This document shows, piece by piece, positions 1-9,792 of a DNA stretch of 64,000 nucleotides. The stretch is from the NCBI RefSeq assembly GCF_000269985.1, contig NC_016109.1, positions 7,281,001-7,345,000 on the forward strand, in the 5' to 3' direction. The first letter of the stretch is position 1. Each line of letters starts with the position of its first letter. The notes beneath the pieces were generated by a model. It was not told the DNA's origin and made no database searches. It saw only the letters and a list, made by a program, of their open reading frames with translations. Source of the stretch: Kitasatospora setae KM-6054. Lineage in GTDB: Bacteria; Actinomycetota; Actinomycetes; Streptomycetales; Streptomycetaceae. The position numbers and the translations under genes were made by a program.

Positions 1-824
1 GCGACCTGCGTCGCCGTGTCCAGCGGCGACAGGCCGTCGTCACTGCCCTCCCACTGCTCCCGCGACCAGGTCAGGCACAGCGCCTGCAGGATCGGACGGT
101 CCAACGCCGCCAACGCCCCCGCGTCCCATGCCTCTTCGTCCCCGCCCGCCTGCGCGTCGGCCGGCCGGGTACCGCCCGCCGCCAGCACCGTCGTCACGAT
201 CACGTCCGCCGCGCCCAGCTCCGCCAGCAGCTCCGGCTCGGCCCCGCGCAGCGACGCGCAGAAGTACGCCCGCGCCCGGGCGCCCTGGTCCTCGACCGCC
301 CGGCACAGCGTCTCGACGAACGCCGTGTTCCCGCTCATGTGGTGCGCCCGGTAGTACAGCACCGCGACGACCGGCCCCCCGGCGTCCCGCGCCTCGCGCT
401 CCAGCGGGCCCCAGGACGGCGCCGACGCCGGCGACGCGAAACCGTGCCCGGTCAGCAGCACCGTGTCCGACAGGAACGCGCCCAGCTCCGCCAGGTTCGC
501 CGGACCGCCGTGCGCCAGGTACGCGTGCGCCTCCGCCGCGATGCCCGCCGGAACGGTCGACAACTCCATCAACTGCGCGTCCGGCGCCTGCTCGCCCGTC
601 AGCACCACCACCGGACGCGGACCCGCCAACAGCGCGTCCAACCCCTCCTGCCAGGCCCGGCGACCACCCAGCAGCCGCACCACCACCAGCTCCACGCCGT
701 CCAGCAGCGCGGGCAGCTCCTCCGGCGACAACCGGGACGGGTTCGCCCAGCGGAACGGCACCGGGCCGTCCGCCGCGCGGGCACTCAGCAGGTCGGTGTC
801 GGACGTCGACAGCAGCAGGATCAT
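1..824 (-). CDS. cobN: Cobaltochelatase subunit CobN (N-terminal part, cut by left edge)
   Basis: This is the N-terminal 274 residues of CobN, the large subunit of the aerobic ATP-dependent cobaltochelatase that inserts cobalt into hydrogenobyrinic acid a,c-diamide. The protein starts MILLLSTSDTDLLSAR, as actinobacterial CobN proteins do. It continues through the typical segments around VVVLTGEQAPDAQLMELSTV and VVAVLYYRAHHMSGNTAF, the latter characteristic of the family. The ATG is preceded by GGGAGGGC at good spacing. The reading frame stays open to base 1, so about 900 further residues are expected outside the window. It lies downstream of a cobalamin riboswitch on the same strand, which implies repression by the pathway product. 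Its start overlaps the stop of a possible short upstream frame (ATGA). Confidence 0.93.
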   Translation of the reverse strand, partial: MILLLSTSDTDLLSARAADGPVPFRWANPSRLSPEELPALLDGVELVVVRLLGGRRAWQEGLDALLAGPRPVVVLTGEQAPDAQLMELSTVPAGIAAEAHAYLAHGGPANLAELGAFLSDTVLLTGHGFASPASAPSWGPLEREARDAGGPVVAVLYYRAHHMSGNTAFVETLCRAVEDQGARARAYFCASLRGAEPELLAELGAADVIVTTVLAAGGTRPADAQAGGDEEAWDAGALAALDRPILQALCLTWSREQWEGSDDGLSPLDTATQV

Positions 825-1033
825 GCGGAAGCCCTCCCGGGCGTCTCGGACGGCACGGGGCGGGTGGACGGCGCGGGGCGGACCGGCGACGCCGGGCAGA
901 CGAACGGTGCGTGGCAGACCAGCGGCCCGGGGCTGACCAGCGGCGCGAGGCGGGCGGACGGCGCGGGGCGAACGGCACGGGACGACCCGGCGACGGCGGG
1001 CGCCCGCCGGGGCACGGGCATGCGGCAGCGCAT
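821..1033 (-). CDS. Possible 70-codon leader ORF coupled to cobN
   Basis: A short frame starts MRCRMPVPRR and ends at a TGA overlapping the cobN ATG. Its ATG sits 7 nt after AGGAAGG, a good ribosome binding site, just downstream of the riboswitch aptamer. The predicted peptide is rich in Pro, Ala and Arg (runs such as RPAPSARLAPLV) and resembles no family I know. The DNA is a degenerate GC-rich repeat, so it may be untranslated leader. If translated, its stop/start overlap would couple cobN translation to the riboswitch-proximal ribosome binding site. Confidence 0.3.
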   Translation of the reverse strand: MRCRMPVPRRAPAVAGSSRAVRPAPSARLAPLVSPGPLVCHAPFVCPASPVRPAPSTRPVPSETPGRASA

Positions 1034-1067
1034 GGAACAGCCTTCCTCGGGGTCCTCGCCCCGGGCA

Positions 1068-1212
1068 GTGGAGGACGGCCGGAGTTCCTGGCTCCCACGG
1101 CTCAGTGAGCCGCGGTCACAGTGGCGGGACCGCACCGGATTCGCACCGGACTTCCTCCGCTGTGCCGTCGCTGGCAGCGGACGCCCCGAGAGGCGCCCGC
1201 CAGCATCGTACG
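1068..1212 (-). promoter_or_regulatory. Cobalamin (B12) riboswitch
   Basis: Read on the minus strand, the segment contains the B12-box core: GGTGCGAATCCGGTGCGG followed by CCCGCCACTGTGA (about 1153-1117), then the conserved GAGCCAGGAACTC element (about 1096-1084). Flanking GC-rich stems close it. These are the diagnostic conserved pieces of the cobalamin aptamer. It lies upstream of cobN on the same strand. Binding of adenosylcobalamin should reduce expression of cobN. Exact ends are estimates. Confidence 0.9.
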
Positions 1213-1476
1213 GGGTGATCGGCCCACGGGGGAGTGTGACCTGTGACGCTGACCGAAACCCGACCACCGGCGCCCCGCCCGGGCCGCGTCCGGGTCGTGT
1301 CCGGGCCCTGCCCGCGCCGCGTCCGCACCGCGCGAAATCCGGCCCGCGCCGCCCCCGGACGGCGTCCGCACCGCGCCCACACCGCGCTGAGCTGCGCAAT
1401 CACCCCGCGACAGGCCCGGCGGGAGCGGCGGCCGGACGTGTCGGACGAGGCGGTGGCGCGGGCGCGGGCGATGGGT

Positions 1477-2802
1477 ATGCTCGCCGCCATGCCACCCACA
1501 CCCGACGCCACCCAGGCACCCTCCGTCGGGCCCGACCGAGGTCGCGCCGACGCCTGCCCCGGCGCGCTCCGCCTGCACGCCGCCGAGGACGGACACCTCG
1601 CCCGACTCCGGCTGCCCGGCGGTCAGTTGACGCACCGTCAGATGAACGCCGTCGCCGACGCCGCCGACGCCCTCGGCAACGGCGACATCGAGATCACCTC
1701 CCGCGGCAACGCCCAGCTCCGCGGCCTGACCGCCCACTGCGCCGCCGACCTCGCCGAACGCCTGCGCGCCGTCGGCCTGTTGCCCTCCGACACGCACGAA
1801 CGCGTCCGCAACATCGTCGCCTCCCCACTGGCCGGCCTCGACGGCCACGGCACCGGCGGAGAACAGATCACCGACTGGGTAAGGGAGTTGGACCTCGCCC
1901 TGTGCGCCGCGCCGTGGGCCGCCGCGCTCTCCGGCAAGTTCCTGTTCGCCCTCGACGACGGCCGCGGCGACGTCGCCGCCCTCGACGCCGATGTGACCTT
2001 GATCGCAGTCGGCGACGGCCGCGCCCTGCTCCGCTACGGCCGCGCCCCCCGCGCCACCGCCGTCGACACCACCGCCGGCACCCCCGTGGCCGCCGCCCTC
2101 GACGCCGCCCGCCGCATCCTCGACCTCGCCGCCGGACGCGCCTGGCACGCCCGCGAGATCCAGCACGCACTCCCCGCGGGCGACACCCCGCTGCCCCCGC
2201 CCCTCGGCGGCGGACGGACCGCGCTGGGCCGGCTCCCCGGCGCCCTCTCCGTCGCCCCCCGCCTCGGCCGGGCGAGCAGCGCCCAGTGGCGGCTGCTCGC
2301 CGAAGCCCTCGGCCCCGCCGCCCCCGACCGGGCCCGGCTCACCCCCTGGCGCGGCGTCGTCCTGCCGCACGCCGACCCCGACTGGCTGCCGCGGCTGGCC
2401 GCCGCCGGGTTCCGCACCGCCCCCGGCGGCCCCTGGGAGGGCGTCACCGCCTGCACCGGCCTGCCCGGCTGCGCGAAGTCCCGCGCCGACGTCCGCGCCC
2501 AGGCCGCGCGGGCCGTCGCCGCCGCACCCGCCACCGGACTCCCCGTCCACTGGTCCGGCTGCGAACGCCGCTGCGGACACCCCGCCGGCCGCTGGGTCGA
2601 CGTCCTGGCCACCCCGACCGGACACCGCGTCACGCTCGACGGCGCCACCCGCGACACCGCGCCGGACGAGACCGCCGGGGCCGTCGCCGCGGCCCGCGCC
2701 ACCCAGGGCGCCAGTACCGAGAGCCCGACCGTCCAGACTTCGACCGCCCAGAGCCCGACCACCGTCCAGAGTCCCACCGCCCCACGCCGGAGGCCCGCAT
2801 GA
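1477..2802 (+). CDS. cobG: Precorrin-3B synthase CobG
   Basis: CobG is the oxygen-dependent monooxygenase-like enzyme that converts precorrin-3A to precorrin-3B before ring contraction. The protein (about 441 aa) is related to siroheme sulfite/nitrite reductases. Two cysteine pairs are visible, C-TGLPG-C (residues 326/332) and C-ERR-C (362/366), the expected [4Fe-4S] ligand pattern. An N-terminal half-repeat begins PGALRLHAAEDGHLARLRLPGG. Start choice is uncertain: ATG codons at 1471, 1477 and 1489 are all possible, and none has a strong ribosome binding site. The frame is open further upstream but the sequence there is low-complexity. Its TGA overlaps the cobH ATG (ATGA), so the two are translationally coupled. 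The C-terminus carries a Ser/Thr/Pro-rich tail. Confidence 0.92.
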   Translation: MLAAMPPTPDATQAPSVGPDRGRADACPGALRLHAAEDGHLARLRLPGGQLTHRQMNAVADAADALGNGDIEITSRGNAQLRGLTAHCAADLAERLRAVGLLPSDTHERVRNIVASPLAGLDGHGTGGEQITDWVRELDLALCAAPWAAALSGKFLFALDDGRGDVAALDADVTLIAVGDGRALLRYGRAPRATAVDTTAGTPVAAALDAARRILDLAAGRAWHAREIQHALPAGDTPLPPPLGGGRTALGRLPGALSVAPRLGRASSAQWRLLAEALGPAAPDRARLTPWRGVVLPHADPDWLPRLAAAGFRTAPGGPWEGVTACTGLPGCAKSRADVRAQAARAVAAAPATGLPVHWSGCERRCGHPAGRWVDVLATPTGHRVTLDGATRDTAPDETAGAVAAARATQGASTESPTVQTSTAQSPTTVQSPTAPRRRPA

Positions 2803-3425
2803 TCGAGTACGAGAAGGACGGCGCGGCCATCTACCGCCAGTCCTTCGCCACCATCCGGGCCGAGGCGAACCTCGCCCACCTGCCCGCCGACGTGGCCCGG
2901 GTCGCCGTCCGGATGATCCACGCCTGCGGCATGACCGACCTGGTCGACGACCTGCTCTGGTCGCCGAACGCCGTCGCCGACGCCCGCCGCGCCCTGCTGG
3001 CCGGCGCGCCGATCCTGTGCGACGTCAACATGGTCGCCAGCGGCGTGACCCGCAAGCGGCTGCCCGCCGACAACGAGGTGCTCTGCACCCTCACCGACCC
3101 CGCCGTGCCCGAACTCGCCCGCGCGATGGGCACCACCCGCAGCGCCGCCGCGATGGAACTCTGGCTGCCCCGCCTCGAAGGCGCCGTCGTCGCCGTCGGC
3201 AACGCCCCCACCTCGCTGTTCCGCCTGCTGGAGATGATCGAGGCCGGCGCCCCCCGCCCCGCCGCCGTCATCGGCGTCCCGGTCGGATTCATCGGCGCCG
3301 CCGAGTCCAAACAGGCCCTCGCCGAGCACCCCGCCGCCCTGGAACACCTGGTCGTCCGCGGCCGCCGAGGCGGCAGTGCCATAGCCGCCGCCGCCATCAA
3401 CGCGATTGCGAGCGAAGAAGAATGA
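2799..3425 (+). CDS. cobH: Precorrin-8X methylmutase CobH
   Basis: CobH moves the C11 methyl group to C12, converting precorrin-8X to hydrogenobyrinic acid. The 208-aa protein matches the family's usual length. It starts MIEYEKDGAAIYRQSF and has the catalytic-region motif RMIHACGM, with His41 corresponding to the proton-transferring histidine of the family. Further family blocks are ILCDVNMVASG, GNAPTSLFRLLEM and GVPVGFIGAAESK. The gene overlaps cobG upstream and cobIJ downstream by 4 nt each (ATGA in both cases), forming a tight cobG-cobH-cobIJ operon. Confidence 0.96.
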   Translation: MIEYEKDGAAIYRQSFATIRAEANLAHLPADVARVAVRMIHACGMTDLVDDLLWSPNAVADARRALLAGAPILCDVNMVASGVTRKRLPADNEVLCTLTDPAVPELARAMGTTRSAAAMELWLPRLEGAVVAVGNAPTSLFRLLEMIEAGAPRPAAVIGVPVGFIGAAESKQALAEHPAALEHLVVRGRRGGSAIAAAAINAIASEEE

Positions 3426-4993
3426 CGGACAGTCAGCACACCGGCAAGCTGTACGGCGTGGGCGTCGGACCGGGCGACCCGTCCCTGCTCACCGTCCGCG
3501 CCGCCGAACTCATCGGCAAGGCCGACGTGATCGCCTACCACTGCGCCCGGCACGGCCGTTCGCACGCCCGGGCCATCGCCGAACGGTACCTGACGGGCCG
3601 TCAGATCGAAGAGCGGCTGATGTACCCCGTCACCGTGGAGACCACCGACCACCCCGGCGGCTACCGCGGCGCGCTCGACGACTTCTACCAGGAGGCCGCT
3701 GCCCGGCTCGCCGCCCACCTCGACGCCGGACGCGACGTCGTCGTCCTCGCCGAGGGCGACCCGTTCTTCTACGGCTCCTACCAGCACATGCACAAGCGCC
3801 TCGCGCACCGCTACCCCACCGAGGTCGTCCCCGGCGTCACCTCGATCAGCGCCGCCGCCGCCCGCCTCGGCACCCCCCTGGTCGAAGCCGAGGAAGTCCT
3901 CACCGTCATCCCCGGCACCCTCCCCGAGGAGGAGCTCACCGCCCGCCTCGCCGCCACCGACTCCGCCGTCGTGATGAAGCTCGGCCGCACCTTCCCGGCC
4001 GTCCGCCGCGCCCTGGAGCGGGCCGGCCGGCTGGACGAGGCCCGGTACGTCGAACGCGCCACCATGGACGGCGAGCGCACCGGACGGCTGGCCGACGTCG
4101 ACCCCGACGGCGTCCCGTACTTCGCCGTCGCCGTGCTGCCGAGCCGGGTCGCCGCGCTCGACTCCGCAGGACGGCCCTTCGAGGCCCCGGACGACTCCGC
4201 GGAGCCTGCGGTGGGGGGCGCGGTGGGGGACGCGGGACAGGCCCCCGGCGAGGTCGTCGTGGTCGGCACCGGGCCGGCCGGGCCGCTCTGGCTCACCCCC
4301 GAGGCGCGCGGCGCCCTCGCGAACGCCACCGACCTGGTCGGCTACACCACCTACCTGGACCGGGTGCCGGTCCGCGCCGGGCAGGTCCGGCACGGCTCCG
4401 ACAACAAGGTCGAGGGCGTCCGCGCCGAGTTCGCCCTGGAGCTGGCCCGCCGCGGCCGCCGGGTCGCCGTGGTCTCCTCCGGCGACCCCGGCGTCTTCGC
4501 GATGGCCACCGCCGTCCTGGAGGCCGCCTGCGCCGACCCCTACCGCGAGGTGCCCGTCCGGGTGCTGCCCGGCATGACCGCCGCGCACGCCGCCGCCTCC
4601 CGGGCCGGCGCCCCGCTCGGCCACGACTACGCCGTCGTCTCGCTCTCCGACCGGCTCAAGCCCTGGGAGGTGATCGCCCGCCGGCTGCGTGCCGCCGCCG
4701 AGGCCGACCTCGTCCTGGCGCTCTACAACCCCGGCTCCAAGTCCCGTACCACCCAGGTCGGTTCGGCTCGCGATCTGCTGCTGGAGTACCGCGACCCGCA
4801 GACCCCCGTGGTGATGGCCCGGGACGTCGGCGGCCCCACCGAGCGGATCCGCACCGTCGCCCTCGCCGAACTCGACCCGGCCGAGGTCGACATGCGGACC
4901 CTGCTGCTGGTCGGCTCCACCCAGACCCAGTGGGTGCGGCGCGGCGCCGACAGCGAAGTGGTCTGGACGCCGCGCCGCTACCCCGAGCAGTAG
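3422..4993 (+). CDS. cobIJ: Bifunctional CobIJ: precorrin-2 C20- / precorrin-3B C17-methyltransferase
   Basis: A 523-aa fusion of two SAM-dependent tetrapyrrole methylases. Residues about 1-245 are CobI (precorrin-2 C20-methyltransferase), opening LYGVGVGPGDPSLLTVRA with the catalytic-region motif LAEGDPFFYGSYQH. Residues about 275-523 are CobJ (precorrin-3B C17-methyltransferase, ring contraction), opening VVVVGTGPAGPLWLTPEA with VVSSGDPGVFAMA and LALYNPGSKSRTTQ. A short acidic/Gly-rich linker joins them. Such fusions are common in actinobacteria. The ATG overlaps the cobH stop. A perfect 15-bp palindrome (3590-3604) lies inside the CobI half and encodes LTGRQ. Confidence 0.95.
   Translation: MTDSQHTGKLYGVGVGPGDPSLLTVRAAELIGKADVIAYHCARHGRSHARAIAERYLTGRQIEERLMYPVTVETTDHPGGYRGALDDFYQEAAARLAAHLDAGRDVVVLAEGDPFFYGSYQHMHKRLAHRYPTEVVPGVTSISAAAARLGTPLVEAEEVLTVIPGTLPEEELTARLAATDSAVVMKLGRTFPAVRRALERAGRLDEARYVERATMDGERTGRLADVDPDGVPYFAVAVLPSRVAALDSAGRPFEAPDDSAEPAVGGAVGDAGQAPGEVVVVGTGPAGPLWLTPEARGALANATDLVGYTTYLDRVPVRAGQVRHGSDNKVEGVRAEFALELARRGRRVAVVSSGDPGVFAMATAVLEAACADPYREVPVRVLPGMTAAHAAASRAGAPLGHDYAVVSLSDRLKPWEVIARRLRAAAEADLVLALYNPGSKSRTTQVGSARDLLLEYRDPQTPVVMARDVGGPTERIRTVALAELDPAEVDMRTLLLVGSTQTQWVRRGADSEVVWTPRRYPEQ
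3590..3604. repeat. Perfect copy of recurrent 15-bp palindrome
   Basis: The sequence CTGACGGGCCGTCAG is a perfect inverted repeat with 7-nt arms and one central base, inside cobIJ. It recurs perfectly at 11349-11363 (same bases) and at 47535-47549 (one different central base), and with one to three mismatches elsewhere. Each perfect copy encodes LT(G/D)RQ. Function is unknown. Confidence 0.8.
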
Positions 4994-5012
4994 CAGGCGA
5001 GTTGACCGGCCG

Positions 5013-5753
5013 TCAGCCCGCCAGCCGCCTGACCCAGTCGGCCGCCCCGGCCACGTCCGGGGCGGTCCGCACCCCCGCCGGGGCCGGCGGGCGCTCCACC
5101 ACGACGACCGGCAGGCCGAGTTCGCGGGCGGCGGTCAGCTTCGGCGCGGTCGCCGCGCTGCCGCTGTCCTTCGTCACCAGCACCTCGATCCGGTGCGCGC
5201 GCAACAGCTCGCGCTCCCCGTCCAGGGTGAACGGGCCCCGCTCCAACAGGACTTCGGTCACGGCCGGCATCGGCGCCACCGGCGGCTCCACCGAACGCGC
5301 CAGGAACACCAGCCCGTCCAGGTGCGCGAACGCCGCGATGCCCTGCCGCCCGGTGGTCAGGAACACCCGGGTGCCGAGCCCCGGCAGCGCCTCCGCCGCG
5401 GCGGCCAGGCTCGGCACCGGGTGCCAGCGGTCGCCCTCCCGGGCCTCCCAGCTCGGCCGGCGCAGCGCCAGCAGCGGCGTACCGGTGCCCGCCGCGGCCA
5501 GCGCCGCGTTGCGGCTGATCCGCTCGGCGAACGGGTGGGTGGCGTCCAGCAGCGCGTCCACCGCGTGCGCGCGCAGCCACGCCGCCAACCCCTCCGGACC
5601 GCCGAAACCGCCGATCCGCACCTCCCCGGCGGGCAGCCGCGGCTGCGCCACCCGCCCCGCCAGCGAACTGGTCACCCGCAGCGCCGGATCGGCCGCCAGC
5701 ACGTCCGCCAGCCGGCGGGCCTCACTGGTGCCGCCGAGGATCAGGACGTGCAT
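5013..5753 (-). CDS. cobK: Precorrin-6A reductase CobK
   Basis: CobK reduces precorrin-6A with NADPH to precorrin-6B. The 246-aa protein begins MHVLILGGTSEARRLADVLA, the family's nucleotide-binding start. It contains DALLDATHPFAERISRNA, a highly conserved block, and a second conserved block, VLVTKDSGSAAT, near residue 195. Length is normal. The gene converges with cobIJ (19-nt gap) and diverges from cbiD. A degenerate copy of the recurrent palindrome (5002-5016) spans its 3' end. Confidence 0.95.
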   Translation of the reverse strand: MHVLILGGTSEARRLADVLAADPALRVTSSLAGRVAQPRLPAGEVRIGGFGGPEGLAAWLRAHAVDALLDATHPFAERISRNAALAAAGTGTPLLALRRPSWEAREGDRWHPVPSLAAAAEALPGLGTRVFLTTGRQGIAAFAHLDGLVFLARSVEPPVAPMPAVTEVLLERGPFTLDGERELLRAHRIEVLVTKDSGSAATAPKLTAARELGLPVVVVERPPAPAGVRTAPDVAGAADWVRRLAG

Positions 5754-5886
5754 GCGGGACTCCCGGGGCCGGTGCGATCAGGACACACCACCCTAACCGG
5801 GCGGCCGGCGGCCCCGGCGTGGGACGGTGGGAGGGTGGTGTCAGCGGAACGGCGAGGACGGAACGGAAGCGGCGGGATGGCCAGCG

Positions 5887-7110
<1,224 letters not shown>

Positions 7111-7183
7111 AGTCCGGGGCCCCGGGCGTGGCGGGGGCGCGGCGGGGGCGCGTTGGGGGTTACGGCGTGGCGCCTGGGGCCGG

Positions 7184-7594
7184 TCAGCCGGTGACGACGG
7201 CCTGCGCGTCGATCTCCACCAGCATCGGCTCCTGCGGGAGTTCGACGAAGATGGTGGTCCGGCAGGGCTTCACGCCGCCCGGGGCGATGTTCTCCTCGAT
7301 GAACTGCGCGTACACCTCGTTCATCAGCGGGAAGTCGGCGCGCTTGGTCAGGTAGACGCGGAACATCACCACGTCCTCGATGCTCGCCCCGCCGGCCTCC
7401 ACGATCGCCTTGACGTTCTCCAGCGTCCGCCGGGTCTGCGCCTTCACGTCACCGTGGTACAGGTACTCGCCGGTCGCCGGGTCCTGCGGGCCCTGGCCGG
7501 ACACCTGCAGGATCGGGCCCTTGCGCACCCCCTGCGAGAACACCCACGCCGGAGCGGGCGCGCCGTCGGTACGAACCTCGATCTTGTCACTCAT
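7184..7594 (-). CDS. RidA/YjgF-family enamine/imine deaminase
   Basis: A 136-aa Rid-family protein. Members hydrolyse reactive enamine/imine intermediates released by PLP-dependent dehydratases. Family features are VRKGPILQVSGQGPQDPATGEY near the N-terminus, the RRTLENVKAIVEAGG helix, and the C-terminal CRTTIFVELPQEPMLVEIDA with the Arg (CR) that in active Rid proteins binds the carboxylate. It precedes, on the same strand, the IclR regulator and a KDG kinase. It lies close to a PLP-dependent deaminase gene, which would generate its substrate. Confidence 0.88.
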   Translation of the reverse strand: MSDKIEVRTDGAPAPAWVFSQGVRKGPILQVSGQGPQDPATGEYLYHGDVKAQTRRTLENVKAIVEAGGASIEDVVMFRVYLTKRADFPLMNEVYAQFIEENIAPGGVKPCRTTIFVELPQEPMLVEIDAQAVVTG

Positions 7595-7635
7595 CTTCGG
7601 TGCTCCTCAATGGGGTTGACGACAAATCAGATAGG

Positions 7636-8394
7636 TCAGTGGAGACCGCCGCGCACCGGAAGGCCCGCGTCGGTGGAGATCGCCCGGGTGCAGGCGAGCA
7701 GTTGCGGAAGCAGGTCGAGCACCTGCTCGTACGGCAGGACCACGTCCGGCACCGATATCGACGCCGCGGCCACCACCCGGCCCGAGGCGTCCCGGATCGG
7801 CGCGGCCACGCAGTTGATGAACGACTCGTGCTCGGCGTGGTCCTGCGCCCAGCCCTGTGCCGCGACCTGCTCCAACTCGGCCAGCAGCGCCTGCGGACTG
7901 GTCAGGGTGTTCGGGGTGTGCACGGTGAACTCGATCCGGTCCACCACCCGGCGCCGCTCGCCCGGCGGCAGGTCCGCCAGCAGCACCTTCGCCACCGCCG
8001 TGTTGTGCAGCGCCGCCCGCAGCCCGATCCGCGAGTACATCCGCACCGGGTGCCGCGAGTCGTACTTGTCGATGTACACCGCCTCGCCGCCCTCGTACGC
8101 GGCCAGGTGCACGGTCTGGCCGGTCGCCGCGTTCAGCTCGGCGAGGTGCGGGGCGGCGGTGCGGCGGATCGACCGCTGCTCCAGGGCGAGGCTGGACAGC
8201 GCGAACAGCCCCGCGCCCAGGTGGTAGCGGTACTGGGCGTCGCGGTGGACGAAGCGCTCCTCCTCCAGGCTCTGCAGCAGCCGCAGCACGGTCGTCTTGT
8301 GCACGCCGATCAGCTCGGCCAACTGGTCCAGGGAGCGCTCGCCCTCGCCGAGTTCGGCGAGCAGGCGCAGGGCGCGGGTGACGGTCTGGCTCAT
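7636..8394 (-). CDS. IclR-family transcriptional regulator
   Basis: A 252-aa regulator with an N-terminal winged helix (SQTVTRALRLLAELGEGERSLDQLAE, recognition helix HKTTVLRLLQSLEEE) and a C-terminal IclR effector domain (SRIGLRAALHNTAVAKVLLA, VAAPIRDASGRVVAAASIS). Family members commonly bind small organic acids. It lies between rid and the KDG kinase on the same strand. The perfect inverted repeat at 9715-9744, between the two divergent halves of this catabolic locus, is its likely operator (inference). Confidence 0.92.
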   Translation of the reverse strand: MSQTVTRALRLLAELGEGERSLDQLAELIGVHKTTVLRLLQSLEEERFVHRDAQYRYHLGAGLFALSSLALEQRSIRRTAAPHLAELNAATGQTVHLAAYEGGEAVYIDKYDSRHPVRMYSRIGLRAALHNTAVAKVLLADLPPGERRRVVDRIEFTVHTPNTLTSPQALLAELEQVAAQGWAQDHAEHESFINCVAAPIRDASGRVVAAASISVPDVVLPYEQVLDLLPQLLACTRAISTDAGLPVRGGLH

Positions 8395-8444
8395 GGGAGT
8401 CCCGAGGGTAGTTCGAGGGAGTTCGGGGAGGTGGTGCGGCGGCT

Positions 8445-9527
8445 TCAGGGGGCGTGCACGGGCGCGGGCAGGACGGGCGCGGGCAGCACGGGGGAGTCGA
8501 AGCCGGCCGCCGAGACCCGGGTGGCCGCCCAGTCCCGCCCGTCGGCGGCCAGCAGCGCGGCCACCGTCCGGGCGTCCGGCAGGGTGCCGTGGTCGGTGTG
8601 CGCGGTCAGCGCGCCCGCCGCCGACAGGTGGCCCAGCCGCAGCCGCGAGCGCTGGTCCAGGCCGCGCAGGGTGCCCGCCAGGTAGCCGGCCGCGAAGGCG
8701 TCGCCCGCGCCGGTCGGCTCCACCACCTCGACGCGCAGCGCCGGCTCGGTCACCGCGCCCCCGTCCCGGTCGAGCGCGGTCACCAGGTGGCCGGAGTCCT
8801 TCACCACCAGCGTCGCCGGCGAGGGGAAGCGCCGGCGCAGCTCGCCCGGGTCGCCGGTGCCGAACGCGTCCTGCGCCTCGTCCGCGCCGAGCAGCAGCAC
8901 GTCCGCCGCGTCCAGCAGCTCCGGCAGCACCGCCGGGTCGCGCAGCCGCCACAGCGCCGGGCGCCAGTTCAGGTCGAAGGAGACCAGCCGGCCCGGCCGG
9001 CGGCGGGCCAGCAGCGCCCGCACCAGCGCCAGGCAGTCGTCCGACAGCGCGGGCGTGATGCCGGTCAGGTGCAGCAGCGGCGCCGCGTCCAGCAGCGCCG
9101 CGGCCGCCGGGTCGTCCAGCAGCGCGGGGGAGAGCGCGGACGCCGCCGAACCCGTCCGGTAGTAGTGCAGGCGGGAGCGGCCCGGGCCCAGGTCGTGCGG
9201 CAGGCCGGAACCGCCGGTCTCCTTCAGGTACACGCCGGTCGGCCGGTGCGGGTCGACCGCGACGGCCGACACGTCCACCCCCGCCGCCGCCAGGTCGCCG
9301 GTCAGCCGACGGCCGAACCCGTCCGCGCCGACCCGGCTGATCCACGCTGTCGGCACGCCCAGCCCGGCCAGCGCCGCCGCCACGTTCGACTCGGCGCCCC
9401 CCACCGACGGGGAGAACGTGCCGACGGCCTCGAACGGCCCCGGCCGGTCCGGCAGCAGCACCGCCATCGACTCGCCCAGGCACACCGCCCGGGCACCGTT
9501 TTGGCCCGCGCCGCCGTGATCCGCCAT
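8445..9527 (-). CDS. kdgK: 2-keto-3-deoxygluconate kinase (PfkB family)
   Basis: A 360-aa ribokinase-like sugar kinase. Visible motifs are the N-terminal GES(M)AV(L)LPD and SPSVGGAESNVAAALAGLGV substrate lid, FDLNWRPALW (typical of KDG kinases), and the C-terminal PfkB signature VEPTGAGDAFAAGYL with the catalytic Asp. It would phosphorylate 2-keto-3-deoxygluconate to KDPG, which the nearby aldolase gene (12939-13568) could cleave. The product assignment rests on the FDLNWRP block and on that aldolase. The C-terminus ends in a VLPAPVLPAPV repeat. Confidence 0.85.
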   Translation of the reverse strand: MADHGGAGQNGARAVCLGESMAVLLPDRPGPFEAVGTFSPSVGGAESNVAAALAGLGVPTAWISRVGADGFGRRLTGDLAAAGVDVSAVAVDPHRPTGVYLKETGGSGLPHDLGPGRSRLHYYRTGSAASALSPALLDDPAAAALLDAAPLLHLTGITPALSDDCLALVRALLARRRPGRLVSFDLNWRPALWRLRDPAVLPELLDAADVLLLGADEAQDAFGTGDPGELRRRFPSPATLVVKDSGHLVTALDRDGGAVTEPALRVEVVEPTGAGDAFAAGYLAGTLRGLDQRSRLRLGHLSAAGALTAHTDHGTLPDARTVAALLAADGRDWAATRVSAAGFDSPVLPAPVLPAPVHAP

Positions 9528-9714
9528 CAAACCCGCTCCCTCACCCTCGGGCCCCTGCCCCTCCCGCCCCCACCGCTCGACGGCCCGCGTCGACAGCCCG
9601 CGCGGCCCGGCGCTCGGCGGTGAGCCCCGGTGCTGCGTGCCTGGTGGGAGGGGTGGACGGGCCGCGTCGCGGTCCGTTGACCGCCGTCCGGCGTGAATGC
9701 TAGAACCGTAGCAC

Positions 9715-9744
9715 CAACATGCGCAATACAGGTTGCGCATGTTG
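9715..9744. promoter_or_regulatory. Perfect inverted repeat, likely IclR operator
   Basis: CAACATGCGCAA, a 6-nt spacer, then TTGCGCATGTTG: 12-bp arms with no mismatch. It sits in the 265-bp divergent region between the KDG kinase and the PLP deaminase gene, 49 nt before the latter's ATG. Size and symmetry fit a regulator dimer site, and the only regulator in the locus is the IclR protein. The surrounding bases (GAATGCTAGAACCGTAGC just upstream) look like a promoter region. Confidence 0.7.
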
Positions 9745-9792
9745 CAACTTCCCAGCTCGCGAGTGGGCAGGGATTCGAACGGAGGCGCGGCG

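Noticed and set aside
40..1098. Minus-strand 352-codon frame overlapping cobN
   Set aside because: It is out of frame with cobN and translates to Gly/Ala/Arg repeats. The cobN frame has clear family motifs in the same DNA.
339..2798. Very long plus-strand open frame running from before the riboswitch into cobH
   Set aside because: Only its last 627 bp are real (cobH). The rest is Arg/Pro-rich antisense or out-of-frame translation of GC-rich DNA over cobN, the riboswitch and cobG.
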